This document shows, in pieces, positions 1 through 5,026 of a stretch of 5,026 bases of DNA (positions are counted from its first letter, which is position 1; each line of letters opens with the position of its first letter). This DNA comes from Syntrophobacter sp. DG_60 (lineage in GTDB: Bacteria; Desulfobacterota; Desulfofervidia; Desulfofervidales; DG-60). The notes below the pieces were generated by a model. That model worked only from the letters and a program-made list of their open reading frames with translations, ran no database searches and was not told the origin of the DNA. Made by a program: the position numbers and the translations under genes. The DNA lies in contig LJNA01000116.1 of NCBI GenBank assembly GCA_001304365.1, positions 1 through 5,026 on the forward strand, given 5' to 3'.

Positions 1-782
1 TATATAAGATTAAAAAAGACAAATGGATGCTAGTAGTAAATGCAGCAACATCAAAAAAGGATGAGGCACACCTTAGAAAACACCTTCACACAAAATTGGA
101 AAATAGCTCAGAAGATACAGCAAAGCTCGATTTACAGGGCCCATTTTCTAGGGATGTTTTAAGAGACCTTGTAGGCCCAGACATTGATAGGCTTAAATAT
201 TACCATTTCAACTATTTTTTTATTTTGGGTGAAAAGGTCTTAATCAGCCGCACAGGCTATACTGGGGAGCTTGGTTATGAATTGTACATAGGAAGTGAAA
301 GGGTAGGGGAGCTATGGGATCTGATCCTAAGTGATAAAAGGGTAAGGCCTGCAGGCCTTGGTGCAAGGGATACATTGAGATTGGAAATAGGGTATCCCCT
401 CTATGGTCAGGATATGGATGAGAAGACTACTCCTATAGAGGCAGGACTGGTGAGGTTTGTTTATCTTGAAAAAGAATTTATTGGGCGTTCAGTGCTTTTA
501 AAACAAAAAGAAGGGGGGGTTAAAAAGAGGCTTATATGCTTTATAGCCGACTCACGCCGTTCGCCCAGGCACAATTATAAGATATATGTGGATAAAAACG
601 AGATTGGTTTTGTAACAAGCGGAACATTTTCTCCTAGTCTATCCTGTGGGATAGGTATGGGCTATATAGATCCTGATTATTATAAGATAGGGTTAAAGAT
701 TGCCATTAGGGAAGGCAGGATAGAGATAGAGGCAACTATCGCTAATAGGCCATTTTATAAAAGAGGTTCTTTAAGGGATTAG
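1..782 (+). CDS. gcvT: Aminomethyltransferase (glycine cleavage T-protein), 5' end outside the window
   Basis: This is the T-protein of the glycine cleavage system. It takes the aminomethyl group from lipoyl-GcvH, releases ammonia and makes 5,10-methylene-tetrahydrofolate in the cytoplasm. The frame is already open at position 3 and reads YKIKKDKW before the ATG at 27. That fits the interior of the folate-binding domain, just before the family's conserved NA-x(4)-KD stretch (NAATSKKD), so the ATG at 27 is internal, not the start. About 259 codons are present. T-proteins are usually about 360 residues, so roughly 100 N-terminal residues are missing. Conserved blocks in order: RTGYTGELGYE (249-281), GLGARDTLRLE followed by PLYGQDM (354-416), TPIEAGL (429-449), and the C-terminal barrel with SGTFSPSL and GYIDPDYY. 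The stop is TAG 780-782. A run of seven G lies at 513-519 without disturbing the frame. It is followed by gcvH after an unusually long 250-bp spacer. Confidence 0.96.
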   Translation, partial: YKIKKDKWMLVVNAATSKKDEAHLRKHLHTKLENSSEDTAKLDLQGPFSRDVLRDLVGPDIDRLKYYHFNYFFILGEKVLISRTGYTGELGYELYIGSERVGELWDLILSDKRVRPAGLGARDTLRLEIGYPLYGQDMDEKTTPIEAGLVRFVYLEKEFIGRSVLLKQKEGGVKKRLICFIADSRRSPRHNYKIYVDKNEIGFVTSGTFSPSLSCGIGMGYIDPDYYKIGLKIAIREGRIEIEATIANRPFYKRGSLRD

Positions 783-789
783 AAGGAGG
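783..789 (+). promoter_or_regulatory. Orphan Shine-Dalgarno sequence directly after gcvT
   Basis: AAGGAGG starts one base after the gcvT stop codon. It is a near-perfect ribosome binding site with no credible gene behind it: the nearest possible start, TTG at 794, opens only ten codons before TAG at 824-826, inside a hairpin. The eight bases GGAGGCTA at 785-792 recur at 1023-1030, where they form the functional site of gcvH. The simplest reading is that this is the original gcvH site, displaced by an insertion. A short leader peptide is a less likely alternative. Confidence 0.5.
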
Positions 790-792
790 CTA
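785..792 (+). repeat. Left copy of 8-bp direct repeat GGAGGCTA (possible target-site duplication)
   Basis: GGAGGCTA occurs here and again at 1023-1030, immediately outside the structured spacer. The flanking bases differ at the next position on both sides, so the match is exactly eight. Five of the eight bases are Shine-Dalgarno consensus and could recur by selection; only CTA is extra agreement. The position still fits a target duplication: removing 793-1030 would leave gcvT stop, 12 bases including GGAGG, then the gcvH ATG, a normal operon junction. Confidence 0.4.
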
Positions 793-825
793 ATTGCTCA
801 AAATCTTGTGGATTTCGAGCAATTA
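791..825. repeat. Hairpin at left end of the gcvT–gcvH spacer element
   Basis: TAATTGCTC (791-799) is exactly complementary to GAGCAATTA (817-825). After one A/C mismatch, AAATC (801-805) pairs with GATTT (811-815), leaving a five-base loop TTGTG. The stem is 14 pairs with one mismatch. No T-run follows, so it is not a classical intrinsic terminator. It lies one base before a second, stronger palindrome and would form in the gcvT–gcvH mRNA if the operon is read through. Confidence 0.8.
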
Positions 826-826
826 G

Positions 827-857
827 TTGCCCCGCACATAACTTATGTGCGGGGCAA
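827..857. repeat. 31-bp perfect palindrome with a single central base
   Basis: TTGCCCCGCACATAA (827-841) and its exact complement (843-857) flank a single C at 842. All 15 pairs match, and the outer part of the arms is GC-rich in an otherwise AT-rich spacer. It is followed by ATTGAAAAATG rather than T-residues on the + strand, and no T-run follows on the - strand either, so it lacks the tail of a rho-independent terminator. It could stabilise or process the intercistronic RNA, bind a dimeric protein as DNA, or be a structural part of the surrounding element. The sequence does not decide. Confidence 0.85.
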
Positions 858-859
858 AT

Positions 860-887
860 TGAAAAATGCAAAATGAAAGAACGCAAA
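860..887 (+). repeat. Left array of 7-bp TGCAAAA-like repeats
   Basis: The sequence divides into heptads TGAAAAA, TGCAAAA, TGAAAGA, then a degenerate ACGCAAA. The first eleven bases, ATTGAAAAATG from 858, are the exact complement of 974-984, so this array faces the one at 955-982. The same heptad family reappears after gcvPB at 4179-4213. Confidence 0.65.
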
Positions 888-892
888 ACCAA

Positions 893-904
893 ATTATGCA
901 TAAT
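893..904. repeat. 12-bp perfect palindrome ATTATGCATAAT
   Basis: ATTATGCATAAT is its own reverse complement and lies between the two inward-facing heptad arrays, near the middle of the spacer element. In AT-rich DNA a 12-bp palindrome is not rare, so this may be incidental. It could also be an operator-like site, but no promoter can be supported beside it. Confidence 0.4.
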
Positions 905-954
905 CTGAGTAAAATGTAACGAGAAATATTTTAAATGAATAAAATAAATTCGAC

Positions 955-982
955 TTTTGCATTTTGCAGTTTTCATTTTTCA
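955..982 (-). repeat. Right array of 7-bp repeats, opposite orientation
   Basis: On the + strand this reads as four consecutive heptads TTTTGCA, TTTTGCA, GTTTTCA, TTTTTCA; on the - strand it is TGAAAAA, TGAAAAC, TGCAAAA, TGCAAAA. It mirrors the array at 860-887 and ends with CATTTTTCAAT at 974-984, the complement of 858-868. The ATG at 964, in frame with gcvH, lies inside this array and should not be taken as a start. Confidence 0.7.
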
Positions 983-990
983 ATGTCCGG

Positions 991-1012
991 TCAAAATTTC
1001 ACCAAATTTTGA
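991..1012. repeat. Hairpin at right end of the spacer element
   Basis: TCAAAATTT (991-999) and AAATTTTGA (1004-1012) are exact complements around a four-base loop CACC. The stem is nine pairs and entirely AT-rich apart from the outer C/G. With the three following bases it forms the right counterpart of the hairpin sequence at 795-815. It ends nine bases before the gcvH ribosome binding site, so if it formed in RNA it could influence ribosome access. Confidence 0.65.
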
Positions 1013-1020
1013 GCAGATAC

Positions 1021-1030
1021 AGGGAGGCTA
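1021..1030 (+). promoter_or_regulatory. Ribosome binding site deciding the gcvH start; right copy of GGAGGCTA
   Basis: AGGGAGG at 1021-1027 lies five bases before the ATG at 1033, an ideal spacing. This fixes the gcvH start there rather than at the in-frame ATG at 964. Bases 1023-1030 repeat 785-792 exactly, so the site may have been regenerated by duplication when the upstream element inserted. Confidence 0.85.
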
Positions 1031-1032
1031 GG

Positions 1033-1419
1033 ATGAATGTACCTGATGGACTCTTTTATACAAAAGAGCATGAGTGGATAAGGATAGAGGACAATTTAGG
1101 CACCATAGGCATTACTGATTATGCACAAGATGCCTTAGGAGATGTCACCTTTGTGGAATTGCCGAAGATTGGAGACAGCATAAGGCAATTCGAGGCATTT
1201 GCCTCTGTAGAATCTGTAAAGGCCGTCTCTGATGTATATGCCCCTGTGTCAGGTAAGATAATAAAGATAAATGAAGGGCTTTTAAAATCGCCTGAGCTTA
1301 TCAATCAATCTCCCTATGGAGAAGGATGGATGGTAGTTATTGAGATTGCTGATGAAAAAGAAAAGAAAGACCTCATGTCAGCCTCTGAATATAGGAAGTA
1401 TTTGGAAGGAATAGAATGA
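1033..1419 (+). CDS. gcvH: Glycine cleavage system H-protein (lipoyl carrier)
   Basis: GcvH is the small soluble carrier that moves the aminomethyl group from the P-protein to the T-protein on a lipoyl arm. The product is 128 residues, within the usual family length of about 125-130. The N-terminus MNVPDGLFYTKEHEWIR matches the typical start of the family. The core GDVTFVELPKIGDSI is followed by ESVKAVSDVYAPVSG, whose lysine (residue 63) is the lipoylation site, and then by GEGWMVVIE near the C-terminus. The start at 1033 is preferred over the in-frame ATG at 964, because the extra 23 residues come from spacer repeats and a strong Shine-Dalgarno sits just before 1033. The stop overlaps the gcvPA start (ATGA, 1416-1419). 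All visible arginines are AGG, like the rest of the operon. Confidence 0.97.
   Translation: MNVPDGLFYTKEHEWIRIEDNLGTIGITDYAQDALGDVTFVELPKIGDSIRQFEAFASVESVKAVSDVYAPVSGKIIKINEGLLKSPELINQSPYGEGWMVVIEIADEKEKKDLMSASEYRKYLEGIE
1404..1410 (+). promoter_or_regulatory. Ribosome binding site of gcvPA inside gcvH
   Basis: GGAAGGA lies within the last codons of gcvH and ends five bases before the gcvPA ATG at 1416. Together with the 4-bp ATGA overlap this indicates translational coupling of the two genes. Confidence 0.7.
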
Positions 1420-2750
1420 GTTATGTGCCGCACACAAAAGAAGAAGTAGAGGAAATGCTTAAAGTTATAGGGGTTTCTTCTATTGAAGAGCTCTTTAAAG
1501 ACATAGGCCCAGCGCTTAGGCCAAAGTCCTTTAATCTACCAGAAGGTAAATCTGAATTTGAGGTAAAAGAACATTTAGAAAGGCTTTCCTTAAAAAATAA
1601 TACCTCTGTTATAAATTTTGTTGGGGGAGGTTTTTATGACCACTATATACCTAGTGTAGTAGATGCACTAGCCTCAAGGAGTGAATTTTATACCTCCTAT
1701 ACACCATATCAACCAGAGTGCTCACAGGGAATTCTGCAAGCAATGTATGAGTATCAAACCGCAATTTGCACATTAACTGATATGGATGTCTCCAATGCCT
1801 CACTCTATGATGGTGGCACTGCCTTGTGTGAGGCGGTAATGATGTCACTTAGGATTACAGAGAGGAATAAGATAATTATAGATGGTGGAATAAATCCCAT
1901 TTATAAAAATATGCTCTTTTCATATACCACAAACCTCCCTATTGATTTAATCAAAATCTCTCCCCACATTGGTCAAACAAAGAGGGACGAGATTTATAGG
2001 CATTTAGATGAAAAGACAGCAGCAGTGATTCTACAAAACCCAAATTTTTTTGGCACAATTGATGACCACTCAGATATTGTAGAAAGGGCCCATAGCCTTG
2101 GTGCATTGGTCATAGAGTCTGTTTATCCTATATCACTTGGCCTGATAAAGACACCTGGTTCTATGGATGTAGATATAGTCACCGGTGAAGGGCAAAGTCT
2201 AGGAATTCCCCTCTCATTTGGTGGTCCTTACTTAGGTTTTTTGGCCTGCAAAAGAGAATTTTTAAGGAAGATGCCTGGCCGCATTGTTGGTGAGACAGTG
2301 GATAAAGAAGGGAAGAGGGGATTTGTGCTGACGCTTCAGACAAGGGAGCAGCACATCAGGCGCCAGAAGGCGACTTCAAATATATGTACAAATTCAGCTC
2401 TATGTGCCTTAAGGGCAGTTATATTCCTCTCTATTTTAGGGAAAAACGGACTTACAGAACTCTCTAAGCTGAATTATGAGAAGAGTGAATTTACAAAGGA
2501 TTTGCTTAAAAATACCCCTGGCGTAAAAGTTATAAATTCCCCTACATTTAATGAGTTTACTGTCTTTCTTAAAAGAAATGCAAATGAGGTAGTAAATAAC
2601 ATGATAGATAAAGGCATTGCCGCTGGCCTTCCCTTGGGCAGATTCTATAAAGGGATGGAAAATTATCTTTTGATAGCAGTTACTGAAAAGAGAAAGAAGG
2701 AGGAGATTTTAAGATTTTCTGAGGTCTTAAACGATGCGATTAATCTTTGA
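1416..2750 (+). CDS. gcvPA: Glycine dehydrogenase (decarboxylating) subunit 1, P-protein N-terminal half
   Basis: This is the alpha subunit of the two-part P-protein, which pairs with GcvPB to decarboxylate glycine with pyridoxal phosphate and hand the aminomethyl group to GcvH. The product is 444 residues, normal for the family (about 440-450). Family blocks in order: INFVGGGFYDHYIP (66-79), FYTSYTPYQPECSQG (91-105), SLYDGGTA (129-136), QNPNFFG (207-213), GEGQSLGIPLSFGGPYLGF (257-275), and TREQHIRRQKATSNICTN (309-326). This half has the aminotransferase fold but not the PLP lysine, which GcvPB supplies. It starts inside the gcvH stop (ATGA) and its own 3' end overlaps gcvPB by 17 bp, which suits stoichiometric production of the two subunits. 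No frameshift or missing block is seen. Confidence 0.97.
   Translation: MSYVPHTKEEVEEMLKVIGVSSIEELFKDIGPALRPKSFNLPEGKSEFEVKEHLERLSLKNNTSVINFVGGGFYDHYIPSVVDALASRSEFYTSYTPYQPECSQGILQAMYEYQTAICTLTDMDVSNASLYDGGTALCEAVMMSLRITERNKIIIDGGINPIYKNMLFSYTTNLPIDLIKISPHIGQTKRDEIYRHLDEKTAAVILQNPNFFGTIDDHSDIVERAHSLGALVIESVYPISLGLIKTPGSMDVDIVTGEGQSLGIPLSFGGPYLGFLACKREFLRKMPGRIVGETVDKEGKRGFVLTLQTREQHIRRQKATSNICTNSALCALRAVIFLSILGKNGLTELSKLNYEKSEFTKDLLKNTPGVKVINSPTFNEFTVFLKRNANEVVNNMIDKGIAAGLPLGRFYKGMENYLLIAVTEKRKKEEILRFSEVLNDAINL
2721..2724 (+). promoter_or_regulatory. Ribosome binding site of gcvPB inside gcvPA
   Basis: GAGG lies nine bases before the ATG at 2734. It is weaker than the sites of gcvH and gcvPA, so re-initiation by ribosomes finishing gcvPA, whose stop is at 2748-2750, may contribute. 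The N-terminus it gives, MRLIFEK, is the usual one for this subunit. Confidence 0.55.
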
Positions 2751-4170
2751 AAAGGGTATAAGAGGAAGGTTTGGTATAAAGATTCCAAGGTCAGACGTCC
2801 CTGCTAAAGAAATGCCTGAAAGGTATAAAAGGGCAAAATGGCCATCTTTGCCTGAGATATCAGAATTAGATGTGGTAAGGCACTTTACAAGGCTTTCCCA
2901 GCTAAATTTCTCTATAGATACCAATTTTTACCCACTTGGCTCATGCACCATGAAATATAATCCAAAATTTACTGAGCAGATTGAAAGATTTAGTGGATTT
3001 TCAAGCCTTCACCCTTTATTTTCCTGTGTTTCAGAAGGGACTGTCCAAGGTGCATTAGAGGTAATTTATGAAACTGAAAGGCTGCTTTGTGAAATTACAG
3101 GGATGGATGAATTTACTACACAGCCTCTGGCAGGTGCACATGGTGAACTGACTGGACTGTTGTTAGTTGCTGCCTTCCACAAATATGAAAGGAATAAAAA
3201 GAAATACGTCATTGTTCCCGATTCTTCACACGGCACAAACCCTGCCTCTGTTTCTACCTGTGGCTATGAGACAGTTGTTATTCCAACTGATAAACATGGC
3301 TGCATGGACTTAAAGATATATAAAGAAAGGCTTAATGAAGATACAGCAGCGGTTATGCTTACATGCCCGAATACTTTAGGCATCTTTAATCCAGATATAA
3401 AAGAGGTCTGTGATTTGGCACACAGCGTGGGTGCCTTTATGTACTATGATGGGGCAAATCTCAATGCCATTATGGGAAGGTGTAGACCAGGGGATATTGG
3501 CTTTGATATAGTGCATCTAAATCCGCACAAGACATTTTCTACCCCACATGGTGGAGGGGGGCCTGGGGCAGGACCAGTTGGGGTGAAAGGAGAAATTTCT
3601 AATTTCTTACCTATACCACGCATAATAAAAATAGAAGATGTGTTTACCTTGGAACATGATAGGCCAAATTCAATTGGTTACATTTCCCCATTTTTTGGAA
3701 ATTTTTCTGTAATTCTAAAAACATATGCATATATAATGTTTTTGGGAAAAGAGGGCCTTATCTCTGTAAGCGAACACGCAGTACTAAATGCAAATTACTT
3801 AAGGGCTCGACTTAAGGATTACTATGACCTGCCATATGATAAAATATGTATGCATGAGTGTGTATTTTCTGCATCAAGGCAGGCAAAGAATGGCATCCGT
3901 GCCCTAGACATTGCCAAATACTTGATTGATAAGGGATTTCACCCACCAACCATATATTTTCCTACAATTGTAAAAGAGGCATTGATGATTGAGCCCACAG
4001 AGACAGAATCTAAGGAGACATTGGATGATTTTATCTCTGCAATGATTGAAATTGCAAAATTGGCAGAAGAGAATCCTGAAACCTTAAAGGATGCCCCATT
4101 GACTACCCCAGTAAAGAGACTAGATGAAGTAAAAGCAGCCAGAGAGCCTAAATTAAGATGGGAAGGATAA
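2734..4170 (+). CDS. gcvPB: Glycine dehydrogenase (decarboxylating) subunit 2, P-protein C-terminal half with the PLP lysine
   Basis: This is the beta subunit of the P-protein, carrying the Schiff-base lysine for pyridoxal phosphate. The product is 478 residues, the usual size. Blocks in order: VVRHFTRLSQLNF (47-59), FYPLGSCTMKYNP (65-77), QPLAGAHGELTG (130-141), SHGTNPASV (165-173), YYDGANLNAI (237-246), HLNPHKTFSTPHGGGGPGAG (261-280) with Lys266 as the expected PLP-binding residue, and the C-terminal signature RLDEVKAAREPKLRW. Family members often have NLHK where this has NPHK, a small variation next to the catalytic lysine. The start overlaps gcvPA by 17 bp. Of 22 arginine codons counted, 18 are AGG or AGA. 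No terminator-like hairpin with a T-run follows the stop, and an array of 7-bp repeats begins nine bases later. Confidence 0.97.
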   Translation: MRLIFEKGIRGRFGIKIPRSDVPAKEMPERYKRAKWPSLPEISELDVVRHFTRLSQLNFSIDTNFYPLGSCTMKYNPKFTEQIERFSGFSSLHPLFSCVSEGTVQGALEVIYETERLLCEITGMDEFTTQPLAGAHGELTGLLLVAAFHKYERNKKKYVIVPDSSHGTNPASVSTCGYETVVIPTDKHGCMDLKIYKERLNEDTAAVMLTCPNTLGIFNPDIKEVCDLAHSVGAFMYYDGANLNAIMGRCRPGDIGFDIVHLNPHKTFSTPHGGGGPGAGPVGVKGEISNFLPIPRIIKIEDVFTLEHDRPNSIGYISPFFGNFSVILKTYAYIMFLGKEGLISVSEHAVLNANYLRARLKDYYDLPYDKICMHECVFSASRQAKNGIRALDIAKYLIDKGFHPPTIYFPTIVKEALMIEPTETESKETLDDFISAMIEIAKLAEENPETLKDAPLTTPVKRLDEVKAAREPKLRWEG

Positions 4171-4372
4171 AGGACAAGTGCAAAATGCAGATTGCAAATT
4201 GCAAAATGACAATGGGGCGTGCTATTGATTATGTATTGCCCAATTTGACCATGTTTTGTATTATAGGGTTGAATAGAGGTATTTATCAGATTAGTAGTTC
4301 ATATAGCCGTAAAATAATACGTCTATTGGAAAGTCTAATTATAAGTTAGGCATCGGATTTTGTGGTAATAAC
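4171..4372. other. Spacer between gcvPB and the unknown gene
   Basis: This 202-bp stretch contains the heptad array at 4179-4213 and no gene I can support. There is no obvious rho-independent terminator for the operon. GTATTAT (4258-4264) and ATAATAC (4314-4320) are exact complements about 50 bases apart, a possible weak stem. Promoter-like pieces exist: TTGACC at 4245-4250 with TTGAAT at 4269-4274 (18-base spacing), and TTGTAT at 4256-4261 with TATTTA at 4280-4285 (18-base spacing). Neither is close enough to consensus to call. The only purine-rich match before the next start is weak. Confidence 0.6.
4179..4213 (+). repeat. Array of five 7-bp TGCAAAT-type repeats after gcvPB
   Basis: The sequence divides exactly into TGCAAAA, TGCAGAT, TGCAAAT, TGCAAAA, TGACAAT. 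It belongs to the same heptad family as the arrays at 860-887 and 955-982. Because seven is not a multiple of three, reading through it gives a repeating Cys-Lys-Met-Gln-Ile-Ala-Asn-Cys-Lys type peptide. I remember such peptides as common artefactual ORFs in draft genomes of several anaerobic phyla (not checked here). There is no spacer-repeat pattern, so this is not CRISPR. Role unknown. Confidence 0.75.
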
Positions 4373-5026
4373 ATGAATGATCCACACGTCGAAAAATTGT
4401 ATTACAAGGTTATTACAGGCAACGGTGTCGATTATGAAAACGCACCAGCTGTTTTTGAGGAAACCAATGACTTCCGAATGCTTCTAGATGGTGAAACCGC
4501 AGTATTCGAAATGAAAACACATTTTTCAACGGAAAAGGAAGCCAAGGCAATAGTTGATGAGTACTTGAAGCAATGGGATGTTTTAATAGGGATTGAACAT
4601 AATCCTGACGAATTATTTTTTAAGTTTGATAGAGCGAATATTGTTGATCGTGCCCCATCTCCCCATGGAGAACATACCCTAAATATCCAGGGTACGGTGC
4701 ATATCACAGTTTTTGGACATGGCAAACTTCACGTGTCTCGTGGTAAATACCCAAGCCGGCCCAAACGATTTTCGGTATCTCCCGACGTGGAGACTATGTA
4801 TTTGAGATATAAGGCATATCGAAAAAGCCAAGAGCCATTAATTCCCATGGCCAACTTGTGCCTCACCGTTCTTCAGGAAAGCGCTAGAAATGCTAAAGGC
4901 TACAAAAAGCGAAATAATCTCCGTGGTAAGGCTGCTTATCAGTATGAAATTGAGTACGATGTCCTGGATAAACTTGGTGATCTATGTGCAAATAAAGGGG
5001 ACGAGAGGGAAGCTCGAAAGGCACCA
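4373..5026 (+). CDS. Uncharacterised protein, 3' end outside the window
   Basis: An open frame runs from ATG 4373 to the window edge, 218 codons without a stop. I do not recognise the function. The product looks soluble: no signal peptide, no membrane segment, mixed charged residues. Two stretches look structured and possibly conserved: HFSTEKEAKAIVDEYLKQWD (50-69), an amphipathic helix leading to LIGIEHNPDELFF, and SVSPDVETMYLRYKAY (134-149) followed by MANLCLTVLQESA (159-171). I have a loose memory of similar SPDVETM and CLTVLE segments in scattered bacterial proteins of unknown function, which is unverified. An in-frame ATG at 4436 or later would discard well-formed sequence, so 4373 is preferred, although no good Shine-Dalgarno precedes it. 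Of 13 arginine codons, 9 are CGN (five CGA), unlike the AGR-dominated operon. This suggests a separate origin, possibly horizontal transfer. It is probably not part of the glycine cleavage operon. Confidence 0.75.
   Translation, partial: MNDPHVEKLYYKVITGNGVDYENAPAVFEETNDFRMLLDGETAVFEMKTHFSTEKEAKAIVDEYLKQWDVLIGIEHNPDELFFKFDRANIVDRAPSPHGEHTLNIQGTVHITVFGHGKLHVSRGKYPSRPKRFSVSPDVETMYLRYKAYRKSQEPLIPMANLCLTVLQESARNAKGYKKRNNLRGKAAYQYEIEYDVLDKLGDLCANKGDEREARKAP

Larger units (their letters stand above)
793..1022. mobile_element. Putative MITE-like, nested palindromic insert between gcvT and gcvH
   Basis: These 230 bp have no credible coding sequence and are layered symmetrically. The outer layer is a related sequence at each end: TGCTCAAAAT at 795-804 and its complement at 1006-1015. 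Extended inward, 17 of the first 21 positions match, and the two ends are inverted relative to each other. The inner layer is ATTGAAAAATG at 858-868 with its complement at 974-984, each heading an array of 7-bp repeats pointing inward. Near the middle is a 12-bp palindrome, and the left half also holds a GC-rich 31-bp palindrome with no partner on the right. An 8-bp direct repeat brackets the whole. There is no transposase, so it would have to be mobilised in trans. The outer repeats sit 2 and 7 bases from the direct repeats, which is asymmetric for a clean transposon, and both ends are themselves hairpins. A degenerate non-autonomous element is the best reading, not a certain one. Confidence 0.45.

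Noticed and set aside
794..826. Ten-codon leader peptide from TTG 794 behind the AAGGAGG site
   Set aside because: It has a non-ATG start, no glycine or other telling codons for attenuation, and is made almost wholly of hairpin sequence. Possible, but not supportable without ribosome profiling.
827..857. Rho-independent terminator after gcvT
   Set aside because: The stem is strong but neither strand has a run of T after it, and the downstream genes complete the same enzyme system.
779..976. 65-codon - strand ORF across the gcvT–gcvH spacer
   Set aside because: It reads through palindromes and the heptad arrays, overlaps the structural repeats entirely and has no domain; best seen as a by-product of the repeats.
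860..982. CRISPR array
   Set aside because: Repeats are 7 bp, contiguous and degenerate, with no unique spacers and no cas genes.
964..1032. A 23-residue N-terminal extension of GcvH from the in-frame ATG at 964
   Set aside because: The extension is encoded by the heptad array and right-hand hairpin, has no ribosome binding site, and the family's normal N-terminus starts at 1033 behind AGGGAGG.
783..1032. Glycine riboswitch in the long gcvT–gcvH spacer
   Set aside because: Glycine riboswitches normally precede the first gene of the operon, whose start is outside the window. The spacer consists of simple hairpins and heptad repeats rather than a tandem aptamer architecture.
4158..4349. 63-codon + strand ORF starting inside gcvPB
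   Set aside because: It begins in the end of gcvPB in another frame and gains its length from the heptad repeat, giving the CKMQIANCK artefact peptide. No ribosome binding site or recognisable domain.
4345..4351. GTTAGGC followed by an ORF 21 bases later, resembling the R' core of an integron attC site
   Set aside because: The seven bases fit GTTRRRY, but I found no matching RYYYAAC partner upstream and no long complementary arms of the attC fold. The nearest pieces, GTCTAA at 4333-4338 and GCCCAAT at 4238-4244, do not make one. Only a covariance-model search (for example HattCI or IntegronFinder) could revive the idea.
4432..4725. 97-codon - strand ORF
   Set aside because: It lies opposite the longer open frame from 4373, which has more protein-like composition and stays open to the window edge. 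The antisense frame looks like a shadow.

Overview
The window holds most of a glycine cleavage operon, gcvT–gcvH–gcvPA–gcvPB, all on the + strand. It is followed by a 202-bp spacer and the first 218 codons of an unrelated gene of unknown function. The start of gcvT and the end of the last gene lie outside the window. Split P-protein genes (gcvPA and gcvPB) are typical of Thermotogota, Firmicutes, many Desulfobacterota/Nitrospirota-type anaerobes and archaea. The DNA is AT-rich by eye, and arginine in the operon is coded mainly by AGG/AGA. I read it as a bacterium of an anaerobic, possibly thermophilic lineage, but the sequence does not settle the phylum.

Region by region: 1-782 is the 3' three quarters of gcvT. 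The spacer 783-1032 is a structured, apparently non-coding insert: two adjacent hairpins, inward-facing 7-bp repeat arrays and a hairpin at the right end, all bracketed by two copies of GGAGGCTA. Positions 1033-4170 carry gcvH, gcvPA and gcvPB, with overlaps of 4 bp and 17 bp, so they are almost certainly co-transcribed and translationally coupled. Spacer 4171-4372 begins with another array of the same 7-bp repeat. A new open frame starts at 4373 and runs off the window; its arginine codon choice differs clearly from the operon.

The operon's products act as one cycle. The GcvPA/GcvPB heterodimer (PLP enzyme) decarboxylates glycine and passes the aminomethyl group to the lipoyl arm of GcvH. 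GcvT transfers the one-carbon unit to tetrahydrofolate and releases ammonia. The fourth component, dihydrolipoamide dehydrogenase, is not in the window. All visible catalytic and cofactor motifs are intact.

The core genes are ordinary. The parts that deserve attention are the nested palindromic element between gcvT and gcvH, the shared heptad repeats in both spacers, and the compositionally distinct unknown gene at the right edge.
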